64,000 nucleotides of DNA from Oscheius onirici (taxonomy: Eukaryota > Nematoda > Chromadorea > Rhabditida > Rhabditidae), in contig OW051471.1 of assembly GCA_932521025.1 (NCBI GenBank), positions 12,772,001 to 12,836,000 of the forward strand. Direction: 5' to 3'. This document shows, piece after piece, positions 33,700 to 45,622 of this stretch (position 1 is the first letter of the stretch; each line of letters opens with the position of its first letter). Below the pieces are notes generated by a model. The model was not told the origin of the DNA, did no database searches, and was given only the letters and a program-made list of their open reading frames with translations. A program made the position numbers and the translations under genes.

Positions 33700-34429
33700 T
33701 TCTTAGCGTTAGACGCCTTCTTACAATTGTTCTGGGTCATAGGTCAAGTTCAGTAGGTTGTAAAATAACCCGGGTTTAGAGATATAAAAAACTCGTGATC
33801 ATATCTCGTGGCTAGACAGGTTCCCACGACGTGAGCTTTCTGAGAGAGATGTATATTTTTGAACAAGAGTATGAAGATGATCTTTAAAGTTTTATGCATA
33901 TACTCTTCTTTTAAGCTCTATTCTGCAAAACTGTCCCAAAGAACGCGTATCGTACAGAATCGGTAATTTGTCTTTTTTTTCAGTGCTCCACCACTTCCTC
34001 CTCCATTATCTCTTTGTGGTTGTAGCAAATAGACTTTCCACTTCGTCAAGGAAGCTTATTTGTACAGCAGTTTCATAAAACTTTCTCTCTTCTTTGTTGC
34101 ACTTTTTGGCACAGTTATGCCGGCATGGCCAGCTGAGCTAATCCGTTAGCCCGACTGTCACAGGCTCGACCAACCAGCGGGAGATCAAAGGCCTGGAACG
34201 ATTCGACTGGTAGTCTGGAATTTTTTAAACGGGACTTTGAGACAGACCCGGTAGTATTTTACTAACTGGGAACTTTAATTGAAAACAATGAAAGTGTGGA
34301 AACTTGATGACGTCAGAAATTTTATAGATAAAGTGAGAAGGAAAAAATGAGGTAAATTTATTAGGTAAGGCGGATACAATGTCTGCGGAGTAGAATAAAG
34401 GACACACTGTTGGTTAATTCACATTTTGA
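33700..34429. other. intergenic
   Basis: No gene was recognised between the small-peptide pair and the Str-type receptor. It is AT-rich with short open frames only. A possible 3' UTR for the receptor lies at its right edge. Confidence 0.4.
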
Positions 34430-37067
34430 TTACGATAAAATCTTTTGTTCCGCTTCAATTGGATTGTTGACAGCAAAGATTGCCTCATTTGTTCCATTGC
34501 TCGGTGTGACTTTGGACAGGCGCAGTACCTGGAACCATTTTATCTAAATATCTCCAGTCCCGCTTACAGATAAACTCACGAATGTGACCAGAGAACGACG
34601 ATAATCTGCTATAAAGAGCAGTATGATTAGGGGATCGGCGAGTTGAGCTAGAGGAAGCATTGTGGAAAAGAGGGTCGTTAAAGAGGGAGAAGAGATGCGG
34701 AGGAAGGCGAAGCCGTAGCCACAGATTGCTGGGAGGAAGGCCAGGAAGAGGGGAATGAGGGTCTGAAAGTTGTCTTACAAGGAAATGTTTTTAGTCAAAT
34801 CCGGGATATTGGAACGAGCTACTATTCGAAAGAGCACAAAAAATAATTTTGTTTCCCAGATTTTCAGCTGCCGAATGAATTGCTGCTGTCCCCTGGAGCC
34901 ATTTCAATGTTCGAAACACCATTTTGGTCGCCCAAGCAAACTCAAAAATTCGAGTAGAAAACGTGTTTTTGGTCTCAAGTGATGTTCTGCAATGTTGAAG
35001 AGTATACTTTTCGCTACATTTTTGTAGAACATGCAAAAGCTGTGAAAACACATCTTCAATCGGAAACAGTTGAGCCAAACAACGTTAGAAATAGGGAAGG
35101 GAGCCTTGTTTCTAACTGAAGATGTGTTTCACAGCTTTTGTATGTTCTACAAAAATGTAGCGAAACGTACATATACTCCACAACATTGTAGAACATCACT
35201 TGGGACCAAAAACACGTTTTTGACTTTAATTTTGTAGTTTGCTTGGGCGACCAAAATGGTACTTTGAATATTGAAATGGCTCCAGGGGACAGCATCAACT
35301 CATTCAGCAGCTGAAAATTTCGGAAAACACATTATTTTTCGTGCTCTTTCGAATAGTACCAATCTCGTTTCAATATCCGATATTTAACTAAAAACATTCC
35401 CTTGTTAATCTGTTCCCAAATCTCACCTGAAAAAGCAAAAGATAGAACAATTTCTTCTGAACAATCGACATGGCCTCCTGGGTAGAAACCATTTTCGTAT
35501 TGTCCAGGAAACGTGAGAGTGTTTTGACGACACAGTAGACGATGACAGTGCTCGACAGAATGCAGATAATAATCCGGCAGGAAAAGACCATTGCAAACTC
35601 CCAGTTGATTTCGTTGTCCAGCTGAAAACGTTTTTTTGTGGTAACTTTTCAGAAACTCACATAAGCAACTCCGGCAATATAGGCAACCTGCCGAATATCC
35701 AAATCGGAGAGAGAACGAACCCTTTCCTCGAAAATTCCGTTCATTTTCTCGTTGGGACGAAGAAATAGAGCCGTCATGCCGGTCCAGGTCAAATTTACGG
35801 CCATAGCTAGTCCTAGGAGAACAGATAGCTTTTCTTTCTTGTAGAACCAGTAGAGCTTCTCACGACTGAACGACTGTTTTTCACTACAGAATTTTCTTAC
35901 TTGCAGACGACTAGGGCTCGATAGATGAAGGAGAGACATATGACGACGAGTTGAAGAGAGTAGCACATGCAGAAGAGGACAGACATCCAGCTACCGTACT
36001 CCTGGGGAAAAAGGTTGATACTAGCGTACATTATCCAGCCTTGGTTTGTTGGGGAAAATACCTGGAAATTTCTATAGTCGATTCCAAAAAATGATGCATA
36101 ATTCAAACCGGCCCGCCTAGAATTTGGCGGGAATTTGGATTCAATTGCGAAATTGTTAGGTCTGCATTCGTCGTTTCTTGGCCTATTTTCCTCGTTTTCT
36201 GTTCAAAAATAGTAAGAATCGGCTACAGAAAGAAAATAGCTAAGCTGGAAAAATGAGGCATATTATTGAGCGTTCAAATTCCCGCCAAATTCATGGCGGG
36301 ATGGTTTGAACTATGTACAAATTTTTTTTGGTATAGACTAAACTTTGTTCCTACGACGGAATCCTGTCAAATTTCAAATATTTTTTCCCCGTATAATTAG
36401 AGCCGTCACGCTTCGCCCCAACCAGGAAATAATGATATAAAGGTTCTATTTTTTGATTTCTCGGCCTTTTCGATGTGACTCGGTTCAAAGTTTCTCGTTT
36501 CGCACGCTGAGAGAATCACGGGATTATCTGTCTCGCGGTCATGACAGAGGAACTGGGTCAGGTTCAAAAACGGTACCGGGACAGTTGTGGCGGAAATGAA
36601 GGCAAAAGCCATTGTGACGAGAACGTAGGCCATGAGAAGATGTCGGTACTTTCCAATTCCACGTCCAGATCTGAACTAGATGGTAAATAATCTATAGGTC
36701 TCGCCAAAATGACCTTAAAATTTTGGTTCCGCGCGCCAAAACTATTTTTCACTATTTTTCTGATTTTAGCAAACTTTTTGCCATTTTTTTCTTCCATTGT
36801 CCCATACGGGTACAATCCTCGATACTGTAACAAAAAAAACTGGTAAAAATCCGTGGTAAAATCCGTAGAAAGTGAAAAATAGTTTTTGGCGCGGAACCAA
36901 AATTTGAAGGTCATTTTGGCGAGACCTATACTCTTTCCCCTCTCTACAGTAACCCACACTTACCGATAGTGAATGAGTGGTATGAGCATGGCATTGACGA
37001 TAATGCTCCCAATGGAGCAGGTCTGCATAAAAATCAGACACAGACGATGAAATACGGTAACGGGCAT
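34430..37067 (-). CDS. Str-type 7TM chemoreceptor
   Basis: Seven exons: 37067-36964, 36670-36577, 36061-35901, 35865-35661, 35621-35427, 34762-34580 and 34528-34430; 346 residues, all phases matching. The order is TM1 (SIGSIIVNAMLIPLIHYR), GIGKYRHLL before TM2, YRALVVC after TM3, a long loop with LDIRQVAYIAGVAY, TM5 followed by MVSTQEAMSIVQKKLFYLLL, and TM7 ending DPLIILLFIADYRRS. This is the Str/Srj layout. The start ATG lies four bases after TTTTTTAG, a likely spliced-leader acceptor. Intron 3 is only 35 nt, and intron 2's donor (CCG|GTACCG) is inferred. Three separate foldbacks sit in introns 1, 2 and 5 without disturbing coding. Confidence 0.8.
34785..35400. repeat. large foldback in receptor intron 5, about 615 bp
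   Basis: Outer arms: AATGTTTTTAGTCAAATCC with the complement of ATATTTAACTAAAAACATT. Inner pairs include GGCTCCAGGGGACAGCA with its mirror, TTGGTCGCCCAAGCAAACT with AGTTTGCTTGGGCGACCAA, and AAGCTGTGAAAACACATCTTC with its partner. The loop is near 35060-35100. It contains TGATGTTCTGCAATGTTGAAGAG, close to the core of other foldbacks here. Confidence 0.85.
36105..36312. repeat. foldback in receptor intron 2
   Basis: Left AATTCAAACCGGCCCGCC with TTTGGCGGGAATTTG. Right CAAATTCCCGCCAAATT with GGCGGGATGGTTTGAA. It is about 205 bp with a loop near 36190-36240. Confidence 0.75.
36690..36932. repeat. foldback in receptor intron 1
   Basis: Left TATAGGTCTCGCCAAAATGA then GGTTCCGCGCGCCAAAAC. Right TTTTGGCGCGGAACCAAAA then TCATTTTGGCGAGACCTATA. 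The terminal 20 bp are perfect complements. Confidence 0.85.
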
Positions 37068-39386
37068 TGTTCCTAAAAAATGACTTTGTTTCTACCTTAT
37101 AAAGTCGAGAGATTATCCTCTAGCCTATGGGATTAAAAATGATGTGAAGCGTAGACTGCACCAGGAGTTGGAATTAATCATGTGCAAGGGGGTGGGACAA
37201 TGTTTGTCTCAGACGTTTTTGTAATACGGAAGAGAACAAAACTTGGTTTGTAGGCAGATATTTTCAGGCAGGCAGGCTAAACAATGGCGAGCGTACAGTG
37301 GGAAACAATGAAGGATCTTTGTGCAGATATATCTTTTTGTAGTGGTCCACGGGAATCGCAAGCTTGTCTAACCTGCAATTGCCAGGAGTAAAAAAAGGGT
37401 TCAAAAACCGAGCAACTTTCCGTGGGACAAACAGGCTCAGCGCAGAAGTTAACTTCTAGAGTTTGATGACAGACAGACAACCCCAATCAAGAGGCAATCT
37501 TCACGACTCGGACAGGATGTCATTTGCTGGATGAGAAAAAGCTGGGCGGTGGTCGAGACCTGATAGCGGCGAAGGATTCCAAGAAACGACCGTTTCTACA
37601 TGATACCCCTCGATTCTGTCAAAATAAATTGTAAATTGTAAATTGTTTGATGATTTAGGGACACTACGCATAAATCGCAAAAGATAGAAATTGTTCAGAA
37701 TTATGAAGGCCCTTGTTGCACTCGACCCGTCACAAAAGTTTCTTTGATCAGCCAAAGGAGTTCTCAACTAAATTTGTGCAGACATATTTTTTTTTTGTAG
37801 TGACCCGTGCGAATCGCAAGCTTGCCTAACCTGCAATTGCCGGGAGTGAAAAGGGTTCAAAAACCGAGCAACTTCATATATTTTGCCCTTTTTACCGTAT
37901 TCAAGTAGATGGCTGATAAAATGACCCTGTTTGTTTTGGAATCACGTTATTGGACCTCGTTAATACCTGGAACCTGGACCCCACTCTGTGTGCAAAAAAC
38001 TGGCGACGAAGATTAGTTTGGGGCAAAAAGCCTCAGCGCAGAAGTAACATCTAGAGTTTGATGTCTACCGAGGCAGTTAACTGCCAGAGTATAATTTATG
38101 ACCTTCAGGCAGCGACAAGGTTGCAATTGGTTTCATCCTGGAGAGCCAGTAGTTTTCAACAAAATGCTAGAAAAGAGACAAACTTTTAAAATACGTTTGT
38201 TTTTAAGAAGACACGAGCATAAAACAGCTTCCTGGTTTTGAAGAAAAGGCACCGAAGCTTATAAAGTTCTGTAGATGTGAAGTGAAGCGTTCAGTGAAAA
38301 ACTAGCTCCTGATTTGTTTGGAACAAAAAAAACCATATCAAGCGTTAAACTGACAGCAGACAACTTATACGTTAGTCCGTGTGAAACATCTCATTAATGG
38401 TCATATGATATCTGGTGTTGGTTTGAATATAATCTGTGAAAACGATGGCGAAAGATCAGTGGTGGGATTTTTGTTGCCCTACTTATTCATAGGTCAATCT
38501 GGAGCGTACAGGCTGTGGATACTCTACTTGAGCTGGAAATGGGGGATTATTTGAATTAGGCGGAAAATGACAAGAGATATTTAGGGACAAGGATGGAACA
38601 TGAAGCAGGAAATTGAGTAGGTTGAGATCAGGAGAAAATTCGAGAAAAGGAAAAACTGTCATGTTAGTGTTTTGATCTCATTTTTGTCCTGACATCTCGC
38701 TAGTTTTTGCTTTTGATCTGTCGCTTATTGTGAACACATCCCGTCATCAGGAAGCTTGTTGAACTTCAATGCTTAATGAATTACTCTAGGAAAACTCTTT
38801 GATTCTGCTACTTTTGTCCTCAACATGGTTGACATAATCGTAAAGGTTTTATATTATAGACCTATTTTTGAGCTCTATTCTGCTGCCATGATCTCGGCCG
38901 GTCACAATCACGTCGTTTTGGCGGTCAATTTGAAAATTGCTGACTAATTGTAAGCCGAGCCACGCCGCGCACTTTTTGATTTCTGATAGCTTTCGCACTT
39001 GTATCTAAGACTTCAATCAGTTATCCTCTTCTCAGTTATTTATTCTTTCTATCTTCTATTTATTTTTTATCCATAACAACTTGCCTTTGAACCAACTGAA
39101 ATCATATTTTCAGTGAACTGACGTGGAAAAGAAGGTCAATGACAGCGAACCAGATCAGCGGCTAGGGTCACAGGAGGATAACGTAGTTGTAAAGAATATT
39201 TGGAGGAAAGAAATCAAGAGGCCAATTTCAACATTGGGTATCTTATAATCCACGCTAAATGGCATATGATCTTTCAGGATTGAAATCAAGCCTGCGGCAA
39301 GAGAAAAAGTTGTCGACGGGCAAAGACACACTGAGAAATGTTCTTCTCAGGGGAGACAGTAACAGTCAAGTCTTCATTATTTACAA
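37068..39386. other. gene-poor interval with a split duplication
   Basis: No complete gene was recognised in 2.3 kb. It contains a repeated segment (see 37311-38065) and a short UGT-like relic: near 38857-38935 a frame reads SAAMISAGHNHVVLAV, resembling the AGHdV region of UGT N-termini, then stops. The remainder is AT-rich. Confidence 0.4.
37311..38065 (+). repeat. direct duplication with Cys-rich exon-like core
   Basis: Copy 1 (about 37318-37475) and copy 2 (about 37785-37877 plus 38020-38065) share TTTGTGCAGA-ATAT-TTTTTGTAGTG, GAATCGCAAGCTTG and ACCTGCAATTGCC. They also share CTCAGCGCAGAAG followed by TCTAGAGTTTGATG. Copy 2 is split by about 140 bp. In both, a TTTTTGTAG acceptor-like site is followed by an open frame ending ESQACLTCNC-E-stop, with GPR or DPC before it. 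This may be the last exon of a small cysteine-rich peptide gene; no matching signal-peptide exon was found. Confidence 0.4.
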
Positions 39387-40908
39387 TCACCAGACCATCG
39401 AAGCCTGAAGTTGACTGGAAGGCAGATCATTGAACGACATGTTCCTGTTTCTGTTCAGATCTGTCGGTGGCAGCAGTCTCGTCTCATCGTAGTTCTCCGA
39501 TCCAGGAATAACCAACTTCGGGGCCGAAAAGGACAAGTTCCGAAACTCGTAGGCATCTGTCAACAGAAAGAGACAGACAGAGAAATAGATTCCCCATTCG
39601 AAGATGGCTCCAGTGGGCTGAGAGTCCTGAGATTTTGAACTGGACATGCAAAAAGTGACGTACAATAGGAGAAGGAGTGGTTTTGTCAAAGTTGTGCCCT
39701 CGAATCTCGAAAACTTTGATCACTGAACATTTTTCCATTACTTTCTTCAATGAAACTCACTATTTCCGGCACAAGAAGTAATAGCCGCTGCTATACAGGC
39801 GCGCACTATGAAGAGCTTCGTCCTGGCTATGTTTGGGTCCACCACGAAAAATGAAAAAGCTGTATGGATCCAGACGTATGTTACGATACAAACTAGGAGT
39901 ATCAAGCTGGCGTAAGTTTGAATGTAGGGAATTTTTGATTTCTGGAAAAAATGTTGGAATTTTGGAGTTAACGTTTGTCTTATTCTCTTCCTTTTTAATT
40001 TCCAGAAAAAGTTTCGGCTGAACATTTTTTGCCAGGAGTGTTTAGCTGAACGAAACGGGCCAAATGCCAGAAGAATTTTGGATGCAGGAAAAAAAGGGAG
40101 CTGTCTCGAAGCTCGCAATGGTCACTTTGCAAAAATCTTGGCTGAGTATCCAACGTTTACATGTTATACCAATTTGGCTACAGCACGTAAACGTTGCATA
40201 CTCAGCCAAGATTTTTGCAAAGTGACCATATTAAAATCGAACATTTTCGCTGCGAGACAGCCCCAGAAATAAACCTGTTCAAACTTCCCGCCAACAGTTA
40301 TATTTCGAAAACTATGACTTCTCTCATCGTTTTTATGTAATTTCTCTTATTTTCTCCCCTGTCTCCCCAAAATTTCAATCCAACTTACCGGAAAATTCAC
40401 ACTCATCTGCATGGTCACGGCGCCCAAAATCCCAATGCACATATTGAATAAAGACAGTAATCTTATTTTAGTCACTTGATGTTCCAACGAAAAATAAGAA
40501 ATTAGCTCTCGATGTTTAAGATAAGCCCAAAAGGCCACTGAAATGCGTTTAAGACTGAAAAAATGGAAAAATTACCCATTACGGCAACGTGATTAACCAT
40601 CAGGCTGTAGACATTGCTCTCCGGAGATTTTGTGGCAATTTCACTCAAAAATGGCCATCTTGCTGGCAAGTGATTGTGATAATAGGATAGCAACAAACTG
40701 AAAGGGAAATTTATGAAAAAATATGGGAGAAAAACCATATTAGAACGGCGAGAATGCTGTAGGCAGAGAGGAAGAGAGGCCCTAGCCAAACATTGTGAAA
40801 AACCATAGCCGTAGGGAACTGATAAGAGAACTGGAGTGGAATCGATATCGCAATGAGAGACGATATTGAGCTGGAGTCAGTTGGGAAAACTCTTGAGATT
40901 CTTTTCAT
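39387..40908 (-). CDS. DRAM/TMEM150-type (Frag1/DRAM/Sfk1) membrane protein
   Basis: Six exons: 40908-40736, 40697-40576, 40537-40389, 39941-39761, 39722-39664 and 39626-39387; 307 residues, all in phase. Family marks: the loop after TM1 reads LPARWPFLSEIATKSPESNV, the DRAM lPyISdtG..PEs block. TM2-3 is followed by YLKHREL and an NMCIGILGAV segment. Near the end, GAIFEWGIYFSVCLFLL then AYEF matches the conserved aicEW...EF of TM6. A polar tail of about 60 residues follows. DRAM proteins are multi-pass lysosomal or plasma-membrane proteins linked to autophagy and phosphoinositide control. It lies among chemoreceptor genes but is not one. Confidence 0.75.
40095..40265. repeat. short foldback
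   Basis: Left GGGAGCTGTCTCGAAGC then GGTCACTTTGCAAAAATCTTGG. Right CCAAGATTTTTGCAAAGTGACC then GCTGCGAGACAGCCCC. The long inner pair (20 or more bases, perfect) flanks a short loop with GTTTACATGT. It lies in an intron of the DRAM-type gene. Confidence 0.85.
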
Positions 40909-41544
40909 CCCTGGTTAGATTATAACGTAAACCAAACTGGACCAGATTTCTTGATCCGAAAAGAGTTCTGGCACTGATAAAAAATTCAGGGCAGAGTATC
41001 GTGTACCAAAATCAGTATAGTTCCCTACTCCTGTTTCTCGTGACCTACTTTGCCAAGCTCTTTCTAGTCCGTTCAGGGTCTGCGAATCACCAGAGTCAAT
41101 TCCAACACTTTTCAAAAATGTCGGAGGGAGCTCAAAAGTTGATTTCACTGGGTGACTAGGAATCCAGTGGTGACAAGACGGTACCCCCAGTACTGTGTCA
41201 ATTTCAATTTTTTTTAACGATATCAACACGTTAACGTGTCGCAATTTACACTGGTTTCATTGGGTGGGATCTTCTCTAGCTACTGTCGTCGAATTCTGTC
41301 CGATTTTTTTTTGTGAACGAGTCGCTCTATCTTGGTTTCGGTCGTCCAATGGGCCTTACTGCTCGCCATGGTCCTCTTTCGATTATTCTTCTCGTCCACG
41401 TGTCTTCATGGTACTGTGTACTGGCCAACTCTGTCTCTCCATTTATCGCTCTCAGTCGCTGTCTCTTTTTCTCTCTATTTATCTGTCTCTTTGTTCTTCC
41501 ATCATACTGTATTTTTGTCCCTCTCTGTCCAAAAACCAACAACT

Positions 41545-43881
41545 TTATCTCGATCTGGATCTTTGAGTAAGAAACGCCGAACCCTGAAGAATATTTCCTT
41601 TGCTTGGCCAGATACATTGCCTAATTTGGCCATTTGTAGCTATCAGAACCCAGGCTGGCAGAAGACAGTTGACGTCGTAAAGCCATCCTTTCAGAACAGC
41701 TCCAAGTTTTGTCACAGCCGCATCTTGGAAAATGTAGTGAGCCGTGAAGACCAGTATCTGTCTTGGGATTATTTTCAATAAAATGACAATTTACCGAGTA
41801 AAAAACTACAGCAAGTGTGGTCAGAGAGAAGCCAAAACTTGTCCAGAAAAGATTAATTTCTGCTGCTTTAGTATTCAAGACATTGGTTTTGGACAAAGTG
41901 ACGATACTGACGGTTGTAGTTATGAGAACTGTCAAGAAACAGATGACGCTCATTAGAGAAGATATCAGAACGAATGGTATCTGAGAAAAAAAGCTGTATT
42001 GGATAAAAAAATCTAGGGTTCGCTGTACTTTCCCAAGTTTGAGAGCTTTCTTCGGAAGTGTATAACCCTTTGAACATTAAAAATATTTTGGGGAAATTTT
42101 TAAAACATACCAGCCTTGAAAACAAATCACAGTATTCGAATAAACCCAGTAAAAGTTTTTTCTTTTCATTGAACTTAATCTATGCGCTAAAATAAAAAGT
42201 TTTGATGCAAAAACTGTGGAAGTTTCCTCTTTATCGAACAGACATACTGGGTGGCCGATAAATATGTGCGCGTTTTTGGCGCGGTCTTTGACAGAGCTGA
42301 ATATTGCACGGTCGACTGTTCAATCCATTGTCAAAAAAACGGAACACATGGAGAATGAACTGAAGAGTAAGAAGATCACAACTTTGGCCCATCTTCAACG
42401 CGAACTAATCCAGATTTGGGACAATTTGGACATTAACTACCTGCGGCGCACCGTCGATTCTGTTATCCCTCGTCTGGAGGCCTTTGTCAAATACAAAGGA
42501 GGACACTTCGAACAGTTCATGTAGACATGTAAATGGGTAATATTTACATCTTGTTGCACCAATAAAACTTTTTAAAAAGTGTGTTTTCAACAACAAAAAA
42601 ACGCGTTTTTTGCGCGCGCACATATTTATCGGTCACCCTGTGTTTGCTTTACTAAAATTGACTTCATCAGCCGAAGTAAATCACTTACATGAGGCCATCC
42701 ATCGCTATAGCTGACCAACAAGCGACCAGTAATCCCAAAAATGACGCTGGCTCCCCAATCATATAGGTAAAAAGATACAAGAAATGATGCACACAGGATC
42801 ACCACAGGCACATGAAATTTGTAGTGGTGCCAAACCTGAAAAAAAAGTGGTATTGTTCGATCAACAAGATCTTACTTTGGGAGCAGTGAAGGGATACAAG
42901 ACGACTGTCATCCGGTTGATTGAAATTACAATTATGGTAATAAATTGGCAGGCTAAGGGAATGTAGTAGCCGAGTATCAATGGCTTTAGGACGAGTGATC
43001 TTTGACTGAACTCTGGGAAGAAGACGGGGCAGAAGACCTGAAAAGGTAAGTAATTTGTCCTGTTCAGGAAACAGAAAGACGTGGTTCAATTGGTAACCAA
43101 CCGACTTCGTCGTCTGACGACGTCGTACCCCATTTTGTACCCCTACAACAGTAATAGAACTTTCCAAGTTTTTCCAAGTTCAAAACTTAATTGTTGCCTA
43201 AATTCTCGACAGGACATAACTTGTTACCTGTGGCTTCAGAGTGCTAAACCATAAAGGGACTAGAAAACAGTGAAAAGGGCATTATTTCGAAAAACGGACG
43301 TGGCAGCAGGATTCCTCGCAAAATTTCGATAAAACTGTTACCCTCATATTCGCATTTTGACAGTGCAGAGGGGTTGAAAGTTCGAAATACACTTCAGACG
43401 ACCTTAGAGTTTAAAATAAGAGTTTAAAAAAGAACATTTTTAGGAATCCCTCTGTCTCTCTGTCTCTCTTGAACTCACCGGATTGGGTATAATTCTCTGA
43501 CTGATGTAGATCGTCACCCACAAAATAATGTTCTAAAAAATATAAATTCCTCTCAACAAAGTCGCTAAACCCACCGATACTGCAAGTAGAATAAACTGAT
43601 AGAAGAAAGGATGTTGAAAACTCTTACTCGAGCAAATTATCCTGATCTGATAAAAGTACAAAAAAATTGTTATAACTCCATAGCCAAAGCTGGCAATGGC
43701 TTGGACATGATCCGCTGCAGTCCCACTATGAAGCTCACAGCTGCCATTTACCTAGATTTTAAAAGTGTGAATAATATGATTCAGAATCAACCTTTTCACT
43801 CAAAAATGCAGTGTCCATGCTCAAAAAACGAGGCGAAACTCGTTCCGAGGTCAAAGAGGTGCCTAATGAGGGTGAGTTCAT
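41545..43881 (-). CDS. Srg-family 7TM chemoreceptor
   Basis: Seven exons, every junction at phase 0: 43881-43792, 43751-43575, 43532-43479, 43037-42876, 42835-42689, 41980-41795 and 41757-41545; 342 residues. TM1 begins IASFGYGVITIFLYFYQIRI. TM3 ends in the Srg-like INRMTVVLYPFTAPK, followed by a VWHHYKFHVPVVI start of TM4. TM5 is PFVLISSLMSVICFLTV. The end has LYDVNCLLPAWVLIATNGQIR, as in Srg receptors. Intron 5 is 708 bp and contains a dead Tc1/mariner element. All exons look intact. Exons of one phase throughout suggest conserved family gene structure. Confidence 0.8.
42247..42640 (+). mobile_element. internally deleted Tc1/mariner-type transposon
   Basis: Terminal inverted repeats are CTGGGTGGCCGATAAATATG (left) and, read inward from the right, CAGGGTGACCGATAAATATG, continuing GTGCGCGC. 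Between them is one frame of about 90 codons. It has a helix-turn-helix-like part (LNIARSTVQSIVKKTEH) joined to the C-terminal part of a transposase (LAHLQRELIQIWDNLD, RRTVDSVIPRLEAFVKYKGG). The catalytic DDE/D domain is missing, so this is a non-autonomous deletion derivative. The left flank is TA, the right TG. It sits in Srg intron 5. Confidence 0.8.
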
Positions 43882-45622
43882 CTAGTGAAAGGGATTGTTG
43901 ACGCTCGTACAGCTGTGAAATTGACCAGTAGTACACTTAAAACCTGATCATTTGGAAAGAATAAGCTATTTGGAGAAAGAACGGAAAAAGTTCTTGTGGA
44001 CGAGGAACAATAAATCTTAATTTTTTCCTGTGTTGTGTAAGTTCGAATAAACTGATGTTCTTGTGAAAAAAAACAAGCATGCTGAGCGCAATGGTAACGG
44101 CTTGACATAATCCTGGGTTCAAAAGGTTTATTTTGATCAATTTTCATGTGGAGATGCTTGTTTTACACGCTGAACTCAATAAAAATGCTTATAAACACGG
44201 AAAATGAACGAAAAATAGTGAATCACGAGAGATCCGGCTAGTTTGAACGAAGGTGGGCGCCTACTATAGTACAACCAAAGGTTTCTTAAAGGGACAGTCC
44301 CCCCTATAGCATGACGCTCAAGCCAAACGCTGTATCAGGAGTGGTATGCGGCGCCGCCGTCCGATCTGGCAGGTAAAACCACATTGAGCTCGGTTAGTAC
44401 CTATTTTCAAGGGGCTCGGGTTCGAATCCTTTCGGGTGAAAATCTTTTTTCTTTTTACATTTTGATAGAAAAATATGTTGTTAGTTATTTGCGAACCTAT
44501 TCTGTAATTTTCCCACCCAATTCCGCTATTTTTGTTTCTGTATATACACCACGCCACTTCCATCGTCATTTTCACTTTGAAGAAAAAGTTTTCGAGCTTT
44601 GTGATGTTCTGCATTGTTGAAGAGGAGATCGAGGGCTACATTTTTGTAAAACATTGTAAACTTGGCAAAACTCGTTGTCAGGTTCAAAAATGGCTGTGAA
44701 TGTTGGGTAAGAAGCGGGGAGCCTAAGCCTAAGACTAAGTACCCCTAATACCAAGAATTCACTAGAAATATGACGATATTCGGGAGGAATCAGCGAAACT
44801 GACGAATTTCGTCAATTTCTCCCAATTTCTAAGTGAATCTGTATTCTTAGGGGCTTTTCTACACGCTGAATATATGCTTCACCACAACCCAAATCGAGAA
44901 AAAGTAAATGTCAGACTCCAGTTGGTTTCTAATAAACTGAAAATCTATAGTAGATGTAAAAGTATTTTCAGCTAAATGCAGCTACCTCAGGAATAACGTT
45001 TGTTGGAAAGCAATAGAGAGTTGTGGGATCACGCCGAACTGTTCCGATTAGTGATGGGATCATAGGTTTGATCACTGGTCACAAATTAGTAGTGAACATC
45101 TGTTGTCCTAGTGAATCGAGGGAAAAAGGACATAGAAAACTTTACTAGAACTTTCACCAAAGGGAGGAAATACACAACTGACAAGGCGAAATCAGGATCC
45201 GGATAATCACCTCGAAGAAATCCAGAGACTTGAATCAGATTGACTTTTGAACAGCGCCCAGCTTCCTGTATAGAAACATAATGAACTTGACGTTGATTTC
45301 GGTTGACTTACACATAAATTACGCTGAATTGAAGAGTTACTTTCATGCTTTAAATAGATTTTTCGACTAGTTGACCTGTGGTTTTTGCAAAATGAAGAAG
45401 CTGTCTTACCAGAACGTTTAAATATTCAAAGTTTTCCGTGCAAACGCCAGGTCTGTGATCAAGAGTACGTTTTGAACTGACCTTCTCAAATTTTCAAGCC
45501 AAAAACCTATCTGTTTTGTCTCGGATTTCGAGGCGGAGCCGGGGCGATAAAAAGTCGCCTGGCCTGGATGTAATCACCCTGGCCAGGGAGCTCTTTCGCG
45601 TACACCGGCCCTTCCCGCCAAA
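43882..45622. other. intergenic between Srg receptor and myosin
   Basis: About 1.7 kb and AT-rich. A TTAA followed by AGGGACAGTC at 44286 resembles the end of the TTAA-flanked foldback at 27495. Near 44431 GGTTCGAATCC resembles a tRNA B box, but the flanks do not fold into a tRNA. A fragment with TGATGTTCTGCA..GTTGAAGAG at about 44600 resembles the foldback core. The myosin promoter must lie at the right end. Confidence 0.4.

Noticed and set aside
41195-41781. Plus-strand frames upstream of and across the Srg 3' end
   Set aside because: Low-complexity CTCT-type sequence, and antisense to the last Srg exon.
42405-42623. Minus-strand frame inside the Tc1/mariner remnant
   Set aside because: Antisense to the transposase frame, which is the recognisable one.
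44380-44460. tRNA gene suggested by GGTTCGAATCC
   Set aside because: No 7-bp acceptor stem or cloverleaf could be formed; at best a tRNA-like relic.
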